Source: an uncultured Mycoplasmataceae bacterium (GTDB taxonomy: Bacteria > Bacillota_I > Bacilli_A > Mycoplasmatales > Mycoplasmoidaceae). Taken from it: 29,649 nucleotides of DNA. Position 1 is the stretch's first letter. Every line of letters begins with the position of its first letter. The position numbers were made by a program, and so were the translations under genes. The notes beneath the pieces were generated by a model that was not told the DNA's origin, did no database searches, and saw nothing but the letters and a program-made list of their open reading frames with translations. The stretch is taken from the NCBI GenBank assembly GCA_947176435.1, contig CAMWQH010000001.1:1-29649 (forward strand), given 5' to 3'. Shown here in pieces: positions 19,340-29,453 of this stretch.

Positions 19340-19694
19340 TATTTACAAGTTGTAAGCCATGTTCTGTGTCATTATTTACATAATGATATTGATCATTTAT
19401 CTACACATATGTGCCAAATCATTGATTCAGTTATCTTTGACTTGTTCCCCTACCAAATTTGGGTTTCTTGCTTATGGAGTTTACCGCGTTTCACTTTTAT
19501 AGTTTCCTATAAACTCGTCTCTGTGGCACTTTAGGCTATTACTATCTTATACCGATACTTAGATAATTTTAGCGTCATCACTCTAACTATAGGGTGTTGG
19601 AATTTATCATTCCACATAAACATTTACAAGCATCGCAGCTTGTGCAAGCATGGACTTTCCTCTACATTATTAATGCAGCGATCAATTACTTGTA
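19340..19694 (-). ncRNA. rnpB: RNase P RNA
   Basis: The catalytic RNA that matures tRNA 5' ends. Read on the minus strand it has the universal GAGGAAAGTCCATGC block (19648-19662), the middle block GGAAACTATAAAAGTG, and GGTAGGGGAACAAG and AGAACATGGCTTACA near the 3' end. P1 is formed by TACAAGT at the 5' end (19688-19694) and ACTTGTA near the 3' end (19344-19350). The length of about 355 nt and the layout fit the B type of low-GC Gram-positives and mycoplasmas. Ends are estimated to within a few bases. Confidence 0.96.
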
Positions 19695-19700
19695 GGACAA

Positions 19701-19729
19701 ATTATATAACAAAACCGGTTTTTTAAATA
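19701..19729 (-). promoter_or_regulatory. rnpB promoter
   Basis: Minus-strand TATAAT at 19701-19706, a 17-nt spacer and TATTTA at 19724-19729, the same pair of hexamers and spacing as before tuf. The predicted start falls at the 5' strand of P1. Confidence 0.6.
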
Positions 19730-19732
19730 TTA

Positions 19733-21628
19733 TTATTTATTCTTACAATCGTAGAATGTATTAATGATTTTAATTGTCTCAACTAATTCTTCTTTATTTA
19801 CATAACAAGATTGGATTCTTGTTTTTGTTCTGTCTGATTTTAATAACATAAATCCATCACCATTACCAAATAGGTTCAAAGCTTTAGGGGAATTTAAAAA
19901 TAATTTAGAAACATTTTCGTCTGAAGTTTTAAAAACAAAATAAGAAGAAATATTTTTTTGAAAATCTTCATTTCATAAGTATGAATCAATTGATTGTGCA
20001 TATAGTATTACTTTTATACCGCACATTTTTGCATCCCTTGATAAAAGTTCTTTTAAAATAGCGATATTATTTGGTGTTTCATTTAAGAATTGATCAATAT
20101 CAAATAAAACAACTAATACTTTATTAATTTTATTTTCTTGATTTTTCTTGTTATATGTGTCAACATCTGAACAATGTGATTTAGATATTATTTTTTGTCT
20201 CAATTTTAATTCATCAAGTAATGAAGTTAGACATTTGTTTGTTTCAGATTGTGAAGAAGTTGGGGAACTTATTAAATGATCTAATCCAGAAAATGATTCA
20301 AATATCTTTTCCTCATGACAAGAACATAAAAGAACTTTTAAATCTTTTGGTGAATTTAAATAAACGTGAGAAAGAATTAATGAAGAAACTTGCATAATAG
20401 CACCACTCCCCTGTTTACCAACAATTAATGTTGACGGACTAGTTTTAAAGTTATAAGTCACGTTTATTTGACTATATGTTGATCCGACTGCAGCTATATT
20501 TTTAGTTAGTTTCTTCTCGGATGCTAATATATTTTTTATAGAAATTTTAGATGGTTGTTTATTTAAAACTTCAATAGTGATTTTTGCTCCTTTAACTGCA
20601 AAGTTAATTTGGTCTGTATTAAATATTTCAAGTAATTCTTTTTTTAGATGAATTAACTTATTGATTTGTTCTTCGTCTGTAAATTTATAAATATATTCAC
20701 AATACAACGGCATAACATTTGAAGTTGCAAAAGCTAGACCAATGTTGTTTTTTTGAATAAAGCTATTTAAATCTTTTATTACCTTTGCAGATTTTTCAAT
20801 ATTTTTATGATAGTTATCTACTCCTGTGTCTGTTAAGAAAGAAAGAGGTGGCGTATCTTGTAATTCGTTCATTGCTTCCATCTTAATCGAATTCAAATCA
20901 AATATATTAATCTTTTTATCTTTCTTGGTTCCATTAAGTTCATCTTCTGGATTTTTTTTGTCTAGATAAACGCCACCCAATTTTTGAACAATTGATTTCT
21001 TAATTTTATTTAAAAACTTTATATCTTTAACTCCAAATAAAATTGCAACTGCAGCAACAAGTAAAATTGCTTCAAAGATAAACAATGTTGATCATTGCAT
21101 GATAAATGATAAACTTACAAAAAATTCTCCAATCAACCCACCTGTAATGTTTGGATTGATAAACTCAGAAAACCACATTTTAAATGAGTTTGCCTTGATA
21201 TATTGTCCATATAATGTGTGATATTTTATTAACGGGTCAATAAAATTTTCATTAATTCCTTGTGTAACATGATTATTAGCTAATCATGAAGTAGCAGAAG
21301 TCATAATGAAAATAAACAAAAATAACAATAGCTCAAAAATTCAAATATTATGTTTAAAAAATATCTTAAGAATACTTTTATTAAACAATTTAACTATTAG
21401 CATTACATATATAAAAAAATAGACAAAATATTTTGATACTCCAAATAAGTATTCAAAAAATATTGCATCCAAATAACAACCTGTAAATGGTAACCTAATT
21501 AAAGATATTGTTAATAAAATTAACAACATACAACAAGTAAAAATTCTGGAAGTTTTTCTAGCTTTATTGTAATTTGCTACAATTCTATTATTTACTTCAG
21601 AAATATCTTGAGTAGCTTTAGTATCCAT
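19733..21628 (-). CDS. FtsK/SpoIIIE-family membrane protein with degenerate ATPase motifs
   Basis: FtsK/SpoIIIE proteins are membrane-bound motors that pump DNA at division. The 631-aa protein is continuous with TGA as Trp (21338, 21098, 19973). It has about four hydrophobic segments in residues 25-200, then a soluble part. The fold can be followed to the C terminus by SYFVFKTSDENVSKLFLNSPKALNLFGNGDG, like the FtsK block before the end of the motor domain. The Walker A position reads GKQGSGAI (residues 404-411), with Ala410 and Ile411 where GTTGSGKS has Lys and Ser. The Walker B region reads VVLFDIDQF (Asp510, Asp512) rather than VVxDEF. No C-terminal gamma domain is seen. ATP-driven translocation is therefore doubtful. 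It follows the RNase J2-like gene by 8 bp. The apparent start at 21085 is a TTG inside the gene. Confidence 0.8.
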
Positions 21629-21636
21629 ATATACAA

Positions 21637-23322
21637 CTATTTTGAAAATATTATAGTTGTTATAACAAGTGGCTTTTTGCTAAATTTTTTATCGAACTGT
21701 TTACCAACAATTTTTCTAACAAATAATTTGTATTCTTTTACATCAAAAGTTTTAGCTTCTAACTGAGCCTTTGCATATTCATTTAATGATTTAACAAACT
21801 CTTCATTTAATTGTGACAAAGTCTCTTTTATTTGATCAGTAATGTTTAGTACTCCAACAGCATCAAAATTAAATTTGATAATTTGTTTAGTTTGATTTGA
21901 AAGTAATAAATTAGCAAGCACTACACCTGTCTCTTTCATCTGATCTCTTTCAAACATAGAACTTGTTTCTCCATCAAGTGAACCTTGAGAGTTAATAAAT
22001 TGTGGAGTTAATTTAATAAATTTCTTTGTTGGTAATAACTGTGTATTTTCAAAAGTAACTTTGTCTCCATTATCAAGAACCAAAACACTATTTTTATTAA
22101 TTCCCATTGATCAAGCACATTTTTTATATGCTTCAAAACTCATATGTAAACCACTTACAGGAATAATATATTTAGGTTTCAAACAATTAATGATAAATTT
22201 ATGGTCTTCGTTTGAAGCTTTCAATGGAAGAATTGTTTTCGGTAATTTATAAATTTGATTAATATTTGAACGATATAAATTATCAATTAAATTTGCTTCA
22301 GCTTTTTCATATCCAAATAATGTATTATTTGCATATACAAAGTTATCAGTTTCTTGTAATTGAACTTTTGGATCTTCTCCATTAATAATTTTTTGAAGCT
22401 TAACAAAATATTTTTCAAGAGAATCAACAATAAGAACAACAGCATTTGGATTTTGTTCTAATTGGGAATCATTAATGATTTTTAGATTTTTGATAAAAAG
22501 TTTTTTTGTCTCTTGTAAATGTTTGAAAGTATAAAAGAAGTTCTTACCATATATACAAATTGGTCTATCCATTGATGCACAAGCGCTAATTAATGATAGC
22601 ATACGATAAATTTCAAAATCATAACACGAAACTAAGACTCTTGAGTCAATATGTTCTTGCAAGATACCAATAAAATATTTTATGATGTGAGCATTAGGAT
22701 AAGTAAATCCTGTAGATTCACCAACAAGTCCCGATCCAACTATTAACGCTAAACATCTAGTACCAAAAGTTTGTGCAATTTTAAAATAATCATTTGGAAA
22801 TAAATCTCCAATACTTGAATTTAAAACAAAATCATCAATGTAGATTATCGCTCCATCTCTTGTATTAAATACAAATCCTGTTGAATGTGGTGTATATGAT
22901 GATACTTTAAACATTGTTACTGAAGCTTTACCAATTTGGTTAGCTTTCATTGGTTCAAGAACTCTAATGTTTAAGTTTAAAGTGTTATTTGTATTGTAAA
23001 ATAGATTTCTAAAATAGGTAATGATAATAGAAGCACTAATATCATTTGTATAAATAGGAATATTCGGTAAAAGCTTATATAGGTATTGTAATCCACCAAA
23101 GTTTATATATGTGGCATTACCAATAAAAATACCTTTAATCGCATTTTTATTATTAATAATCCATGAGTAATCAGGAATTATCTTTTTAATTCCTAACGAG
23201 GTTGAAGTTGGCAAAGAAATTCCACAATTCAAGATATAAATATCTCCGTCTATGGTTAATGAATAACATGGATTTTGTTTTTCATCCAATCCGCCAAAAC
23301 CTAGAAAATCAATTTTTGACAT
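21637..23322 (-). CDS. RNase J2-like protein, metallo-beta-lactamase fold without metal ligands
   Basis: RNase J enzymes degrade and trim RNA as J1/J2 complexes in Firmicutes. The 561-aa protein has the family length and layout: a beta-lactamase part, a beta-CASP part and a C-terminal domain. The signature ITHGHEDHIGG aligns with IGNATYINFGG at residues 67-77, so all four metal ligands of HxHxDH are gone (Asn69, Thr71, Ile73, Asn74). The later His and Asp motifs are altered as well (SYTPHSTGF, YIDDF, VSGLHMS). It is therefore best read as the non-catalytic J2 paralogue; mycoplasmas carry two RNase J-like genes. The TGA at 22108-22110 is Trp. Its own TATAAT lies at 23363-23368. Confidence 0.85.
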
Positions 23323-23362
23323 AATAATATTAAAAAGTATATTAAGATTGTTATTGCTTTTT

Positions 23363-23368
23363 ATTATA
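23363..23368 (-). promoter_or_regulatory. -10 box of the RNase J2-like gene
   Basis: Minus-strand TATAAT in the 67-bp gap after phoU. The predicted leader is about 34 nt. It would start a transcript carrying the J2-like and FtsK-like genes. Confidence 0.5.
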
Positions 23369-23389
23369 TAGAGTTTTTATGAATGGTAT

Positions 23390-24094
23390 TTATTTTTTGA
23401 TCTTATTTATTTGTTTGCTCTTCTTGCTAAAAAAGAAATCAGATTCTTTAATGTACAAGAAATTTTCTGCAATATTTAGGGCATGATCAACATTTCTTTC
23501 AACATGCTTAAAAATAATAATTGCACCAGTTAAGATATTAGCAATTTCTTTTGCTGTCTTAGAATGAAGAATTTTAGATAACTCAACCATCGTAGAAGAA
23601 TATTTATCTTGATATGCATTTTGATATTTAACTGCTACTTCATATGTTTCAACAGCCTTTTTATTCATTAAACAATCTAATATTTTCTCAATATAACTTG
23701 ATGAATCCTTTATTGACGAAATCAATAAATCCCTAATTTTGTCACCAACTTTTTTGTGAGTATAGAAAAACTTTGCAGTGCTCATTACATAGTCAGCCAT
23801 TCTTTCCAAATCAGTGATTGAGTTTAAGATTGCAATAATAAATCTTAAATGATTCCCAACAGGTTGGTTCTTTGAAATTGCTCAAATTGAATCATCAAGA
23901 ATTTCGGCTTCAAAATGATTAGATTGATCTTCTAATTCGAAAAAAGTTTGAAGTTGCTCTTCTGAAATTGTTTCATTAGTTTGTAGAGTTTTATATAAGG
24001 TTCTTCAAGAGAAAATAACGTGTCTAGAAAATGCACGAAATTTTTCTAGTAATTCGTTTTCAGAATCTTTTAATAATGAATAGTTAGCTGCCAT
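23390..24094 (-). CDS. phoU: Phosphate transport regulator PhoU
   Basis: PhoU binds metal and restrains the Pst transporter when phosphate is plentiful. The 234-aa helical protein has two PhoU repeats, each with a metal-site motif: NSITDLERMADYV near residue 92 and FKHVERNVDHALNIAE near 200. TGA codons at 24003 and 23882 are Trp. The start at 24094 has AGGA upstream and lies one base after the stop of the small membrane-protein gene. No PhoR/PhoB pair is seen here. Confidence 0.93.
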
Positions 24095-24095
24095 T

Positions 24096-24215
24096 TTATC
24101 TTCCTTTTCTTGTAATCTTGGTTTTTCTAAATAAACTATACACAAAATAACCTAATGAACATCCAAATGTTAGTAATATTGTTGAAATAACTGTAGTAAT
24201 TCTATATTTATTCAT
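24096..24215 (-). CDS. Small single-pass membrane protein in the pst operon
   Basis: A 39-aa open frame: a short polar start, one hydrophobic helix from about residue 6 to 28 including TVISTILLTFGCSLGYFVY, and a basic tail RKTKITRKGR. A strong AGAAGGGG site at 24222-24229 overlaps the pstB stop and sits at the right distance from the ATG. The stop is one base before the phoU ATG. The spacing and ribosome binding site argue that it is really translated. The basic tail predicts an outside N terminus. A role in linking PhoU to the permease is speculation. Confidence 0.7.
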   Translation of the reverse strand: MNKYRITTVISTILLTFGCSLGYFVYSLFRKTKITRKGR

Positions 24216-24227
24216 AATCAACCCCTT

Positions 24228-25184
24228 CTATCCAATTTTTCCGGAAATATATTCTCTTGTTTTCTTGTTATCAGGTGAAGTAAATATTTTTTTTGTTGTA
24301 TTTTTTTCAATTAATCTTCCCTGATAAAAAAACGCCGTGTCATCACTTACTCTTTGGGCTTGAGCCATGGAATGAGTAACAATAATAATTGTGAAATCTT
24401 TTTTAAGATTTAAAACAAGTCTCTCAATTTTAGAAGTAGCAATTGGATCAAGACCACTTGTAGGCTCATCCATTAACAAAACTTCTGGTTTAAGAGCAAT
24501 AGCCCTCGCAATACATAATCTTTGTTGTTGACCGCCAGATAAAGAAGTACCCAAATCATATAAATTATTTTTAACTTCATCTCAAAGAGCAGCACCTTTT
24601 AGTGATTCTTCAACAATTTGGTCTAATACTTTCTTATCATTAATACCATGTGATCTTGGACCATATGCAACATTATCATAAATACTCATTGGGAAAGGTG
24701 AAGGTTTTTGAAAAATCATTCCAACACGTGTAGTTAACTCTAATGTATTTAATTTTGGTGATTTCAAATTAATACCATCATCAAAATAAATGTTGCCTTC
24801 ACTATATGTATTATCAATTTGATCGTTCATTCTATTTAAACAACGCAAGAAAGTTGACTTACCACAACCAGAAGGGCCAATAAAAGCTGTAACTTTTTTA
24901 CGAGCTATTGTTGTATTAATATCTATTAATGCGTGTTTATTTTGGTTTCTATATCAAAAATTAAAATTTTCAACTTCAAAAATATTATTTTTATCAAAAT
25001 TTATTTTTTTTGTTTCTAATTCGTTCTTAATTTTATTTTTCAATGTTTTATAAATAGTTTTTTGATTCTTGTCTAAAAACAAATAGTAAAGAGGGGCAAC
25101 CACTTTATTTTTCTCTAAAATTTTTTTAACTTTTTGAGCATCATTTTGATCTTTATCAATAGATGTCTTCTTTACTTTTGCCAT
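24228..25184 (-). CDS. pstB: Phosphate ABC transporter ATP-binding protein PstB
   Basis: The ATPase of the high-affinity phosphate importer. The 318-aa protein has Walker A GPSGCGKS (103-110), the Q loop MIFQKPSPFPMSIYDN, signature LSGGQQQRLCIARA, Walker B VLLMDEPTSGLDP and the H loop IIVTHSM. TGA codons at 24579 and 24951 are Trp. An N-terminal extension of about 65 residues, lysine-rich and charged, precedes the ABC domain, which begins near FEVENFNFWY; most bacterial PstB are 250-270 aa. The ATG overlaps the stop of the fused permease by one base (TAATG). Confidence 0.97.
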
Positions 25185-27253
25185 TATGTTAATTGTATGT
25201 AGTTATGTATTAATTGTATTTTATTAACAATAATATTGTTATTTTTATTTTTTTGTGCTTTTGAAAATATTCTTTTCTTTTTGTTTGTTTCTGATGGCGA
25301 ATCAGGTTTTGAATATTTTTTCTGAATTCTTTTTTGTTTTCACACAAAATAATAAGTAATTAATACATGTGAAATCATAATAATTAATAAAACTAAAATC
25401 ATTGTTATGAATGCACATTCATACATAACAGATGTACCTTGAGTAATATTTGCAGTATAAATTTGATCATAAATTCTAGTTGTCAAAGTTTGACCAGCAG
25501 TATTAAGAGCAATTGAACCCGAAGAAGATAAACCAGATGTTAAATATAACGGTGCGGTCTCAGCTAGAATTCTACCAATTGATAAAACGACACTTGTGGT
25601 AATTCCTTGAAGCGCTGTAGGTAAAACAATTTTTCTAATCGTTTCTCATTTTCCTGCCCCTAATGCCATTGAGTTTGTTCTTAATTCCTTAGGAACAGAT
25701 TGAAGAGCTTGTTGAATTGTTCTAATAAATGTTGGAAGAATAACTATTAATATAGTTAATGCACCAGCAATTAAAGATTTTCCTGCGCTTCCAGCCGATG
25801 ACATTCCACATGTTTGAATAAAGAAAATCAAACCAAACATACCAAATAAAATTGATGGTGTTGCACCAAGAGAATCAATAAAAAACAATAGAACTTTCTT
25901 TGTCTTACCATTCTTGGCAAATTCATTTAAATAAATTGCTATCAACAGTGACAAAGGCAATCCGATACCAATTGCTAAAACAATAATTAATAAAGTGTTT
26001 ACAAACGCTTGACCTGTTGTGTCTTTACCAAACAAAAATGCAGAAGAATATCCACTAGCGATCGCAACACCACCATAACCCAAAATATCAATCAAAATTC
26101 AAAACAAAAATGCAAGTGAAATAATTATCGAAACTCATTCTCAGAACATTTTCCATGAAGTGTAAAAGTTAGTCAAGAATTTATTTGACTTAACTCTTTT
26201 ATACAAATATTTAGAAATATCTTTCCCATCATATTCTTTAACTCTAAATATTTTTTTAAAACCTTTTTTAATTTGTCTTGGAACAAAAATTATTCATTCC
26301 CATGCTTTTTTTGTAAGTTGATTATATTTTTTGTTTTTTGAAGATTTTTGTTTGCTCAATCTCATTACAATAGCATTTAAAATCATAATAAAAACAAACA
26401 AGAATATACCAAATGCAAATAATAGTCCTTGAAGAGCAGGACCTCCACTTTCAGCAAACATATTAGCTGAAATTAAAGCACCTAAAGTTCTCAAATTTGA
26501 AGTTAATAATCCTCAAAAGCCTTGATCAAATGTATCATTAAAACCTTGAGATTGAAGGATCATTGAAACAGCCATTGTTTCTCCAATTGCTCTTGCTAAA
26601 GCAATAATTATTCCTACATATATACTTCCTTTAACTTCTTTTTTAACAACTTTGTAAATTGATCTAGTTCTAGTGTTTCCTAAAACCATTGAAGCAGATA
26701 TTAAATCATTATTTGCACCATCCAAAGCATTAAGTGTTAGTGATACTACAGTAGGTAATATCATAAAAATCAACATAATACCAGCTGTTAACAAACTGTA
26801 TGTAGTATCAAGATTAAAAATCTTTTTTACAATTAATCCTAGTGATTCAGCAGCAAATAAACCAAATATAACTGAAGGAATATCAGCTAGTAACTCAATA
26901 CCAACTCTAGTAACTTTTTTATATCTTTTTGGCAATCTATATTTAATAAAAATTGCCGTTTTAATTCCAATTGGTCCTGCAAAAATAATTGCTATTAATG
27001 AAATTAAAATTGTGACACATAACGGCAATCAAATAGAGGCTTTGTTGTTTGCTAAATCAAATGTTGAAGTAAATAAAATATTTTTAATACCGTATTCTTT
27101 AAATCCAGGAACTGAAGCATAAATAATAAAAATAATTAAAGCAAAAAACACTAATGCAAAAACCCATGATAAGAAACATGATAAACCTTTTGATACATGA
27201 TCCTGATTGGTTTTTTTGGACATCAATTTAGAATATGATTTATTTTTATTCAT
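25184..27253 (-). CDS. pstA: Fused phosphate ABC transporter permease PstC-PstA
   Basis: One 689-aa frame contains both permease subunits. The N-terminal half is PstC: a first helix near residue 30, then the core with the coupling motif ARAIGETMAVSMIL. A charged linker from about residue 260 to 340 (many Lys, including KQKSSKNKKYNQ) joins it to PstA, which has SLGATPSILFGM and the coupling motif GRILAETAPLYLTSGL. A basic C-terminal tail follows. Separate PstC and PstA proteins are the rule elsewhere; fused forms are known in the M. pneumoniae group. The start at 27253 is preferred over 27274, because GGAG lies about 9 bases upstream. It overlaps pstS by 8 bases. TGA codons are Trp throughout. 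Confidence 0.93.
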
Positions 27254-28433
27254 AAATTGCTCCAAACGATTCATCTAAACGAACATCATGTAAATCAAAA
27301 TCAGAAATTCTATAAGAATCATCTTTTTTCATTGAGTTCTTTTGATTTTCTGTCAGAGTTGCTGCTCCCATTTTATTTCAAATATCTTTTGTCTGAGTGT
27401 CATCCAATAAAAAGTTTTCAATGAAAGACAATTGACCTTCATCATTATCTAATGAAGTCATTAAATTAAGTGGTCTACATCAATTGTAATTACTGTTTTG
27501 CATATTTTCAACAGTGTATGAATATACTGTAGAATCACTTCCCTGATATCCAAAAACTCCATAGTGATTTTTCCTTATTAAATCTTCATTTTGTGCAATG
27601 AATCCTGAAGAAAGATATACAACCGAACCTGGTGTATTACTTTTCGAAAACATATCTCAAGCACGACTATTAGCTTCATCCGTTTGAACTAACTTTCAGT
27701 TACTTCCATAATTTCCGACTTCAAATGCCTTCTGCGTTCTATTTGACAATTTTTTTGAATCAAAATTTTTGTATCTTGAATATTCATAAAAAGATGCAGC
27801 AGTACCAGAAGTTAATGATCCACCAGTTCTAACATATGGGATCATTTTTGTATTCTTTAAAATCGAAATAATTGATGAATCAATATATTCACTTGCAAAA
27901 TCACCTAAAGTTGGATAGGAATTCACGTATGAATCGTCTGCAAAACCAGAAAACGCTTGATACAATTTTTCAATTGTGTTTTCTGAAACTGATAACATAC
28001 TCTTGTTATTGTCTGTAGGAAATAACATTTCATCAGTAATTAAAGAATTTTTTGGAGGAATATAAACCAGACAGATTGCTTCTCATGCAACTGTATAAGT
28101 TTTTATATTTTTGTCTTTCCATTTTTGCTCTAATTCATTTTTAGGATCTATAACAGAACTATATGGATCTTTTGAAGCATTACCAATGTTAGTAAATCCA
28201 TCTGCTACTTGGTCTATACCAAAACCAGAACCACCAGCATCAACTGTAATATCAATTGATTTGTGTGATTTTAAATAATCTTTTGATAATTCTTCAATAA
28301 ATGGTTTTACTCCAGACGAACCAACTGAAGTAATAGTAGTTTTGTTAGATCAATTTGTACTAAACCCTACAACAAATGCAAGCGGAATAAGATATGCAAC
28401 CGATATCAAGGTGTTTTTCAATCATCGCTTCAT
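27246..28433 (-). CDS. pstS: Phosphate-binding protein PstS, membrane-anchored without lipobox
   Basis: The extracellular receptor of the phosphate importer. The 395-aa protein has TSVGSSGVKPFIEEL with the first phosphate-binding loop, DAGGSGFGIDQ and VRTGGSLTSGTAASF for the others, matching the PstS fold. The N terminus MKRWLKNTLISVAYLIPLA is an export signal or anchor. Unlike most PstS of cells without an outer membrane, no lipobox cysteine follows, so it is probably held by an uncleaved helix. First gene of the operon, with its own -10 box. The stop overlaps the permease start by 8 bases. Confidence 0.92.
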
Positions 28434-28464
28434 GTTAGATAGGGTTAAATAATCTTTCGCACAT

Positions 28465-28470
28465 ATTATA
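28465..28470 (-). promoter_or_regulatory. pst operon promoter -10 box
   Basis: Minus-strand TATAAT followed by ATG, 31 bases before the pstS start. The leader would be about 25 nt and has no clear Shine-Dalgarno sequence. I see no dyad that would mark a PhoB-like operator. Confidence 0.5.
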
Positions 28471-28480
28471 AATATTATTA

Positions 28481-29077
28481 TTAATATTTAGTTTTATTTT
28501 TTATAGCGTATTTTAATGTTAAATTATCAGCATAATCTAGCGCTGAATTAATAGGCAATCCTAAAGCTATACGAAAAACTTCTGCATTAGAAATAGTATT
28601 GATTATTTTTTTAATGAAAGCGGCAGTGGCTTCACCGTTAACCGTTCAATTGGTTGCAATTATGACTTCTTTAATCTTACTCTTTTTAAGTAAATCCATT
28701 AGTTTTTGAACAACTTGTTGGTTTAAAACAGTTTTGTTTTTAACATCTAATTCACCATTTAAAATGTAATATCTTCCTGAATATGAATTTGTGTTTTCAA
28801 CTTTTTGTAAATCTTCTTGTGAAGAAACAATACACAATTTACTAGTGTCTCTATCTGAATTAGAACAAATATCGCAAACTTCACCAAAACAATAGTTATT
28901 ACAAATTTTACATATTTTAATTTTTTGTTTTGCTTGAGTTATTCTTCCAACAAATTCTTTAATGTATTGATCATCTTTTTTAATTAAAAAATGAGCAATT
29001 CTTTCAGCTTGCTTTTTCCCAACACCAGGAAGTGATTTAAGTGCATCTATTAAATAGTCAAATTCAGCGTTATTCAT
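28481..29077 (-). CDS. recR: Recombination protein RecR
   Basis: RecR works with RecO and RecF to load RecA on gapped DNA. The 198-aa protein has the helix-hairpin-helix LPGVGKKQAERIA (residues 16-28), the four-cysteine zinc finger CKICNNYCFGEVCDIC near 56-71, and a Toprim domain from LCIVSSQEDLQKVE to ATNWTVNGEATA. The TGA at 28643 is Trp. It starts two bases after the ybaB stop, as in the common ybaB-recR pair, though dnaX is not seen upstream here. Confidence 0.97.
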
Positions 29078-29079
29078 TA

Positions 29080-29388
29080 TTAAAATAAACCAGGCATTCC
29101 ACCTTTAGGCATAGCAGATGCTGTAATTTCATCTTTTGCAGCACTAACTTCTTTAATCGCAGCGCTAACCGCTTCAGCTACCATGTCTTGTAGTGTTGCT
29201 TTATCATCAGGATCTACTAACACATCACTAATAGTTATTGCCTTAATTTCTAATTTACCAGTTATTTTTACAACAACTGAAGAATTTTTATAATCATATT
29301 CAAATTCTTTAGCTTCAAACTCTTCAAGTTTTTTTGCCATTTCTCTTTGCATTTTTTGTGCTTGTTGCATGATGCTTTGGAAATTCAT
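29080..29388 (-). CDS. Nucleoid-associated protein, YbaB/EbfC family
   Basis: A 102-aa DNA-binding protein of the YbaB/EbfC family. It shows the N-terminal helix MNFQSIMQQAQKMQREMAKK, the central strand pair VVVKITGKLEIKAITIS, the acidic DPDDKATLQDMVAEAVSAA helix and the Gly-Met tail KGGMPGLF typical of the family. AAGGA precedes the ATG. It forms an operon with recR. Confidence 0.96.
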   Translation of the reverse strand: MNFQSIMQQAQKMQREMAKKLEEFEAKEFEYDYKNSSVVVKITGKLEIKAITISDVLVDPDDKATLQDMVAEAVSAAIKEVSAAKDEITASAMPKGGMPGLF

Positions 29389-29436
29389 AATTAGTGGTCC
29401 TTTATTAAATAACTTTAATAAATTATACTTATAAAA

Positions 29437-29442
29437 TATAAA
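29437..29442 (+). promoter_or_regulatory. Possible -10 box of the pepF-like gene
   Basis: TATAAA 11 bases before the ATG at 29454, with another TATAAA-like site a few bases upstream. No Shine-Dalgarno sequence is seen, so the mRNA may be nearly leaderless. The 65-bp gap is shared with the divergent ybaB start. Confidence 0.35.
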
Positions 29443-29453
29443 ATAAACATATT

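Noticed and set aside
20985..21085. Separate FtsK-like gene starting at 21085
   Set aside because: The first codon is TTG inside a frame that continues upstream through a TGA-Trp into the N-terminal membrane helices at 21628.
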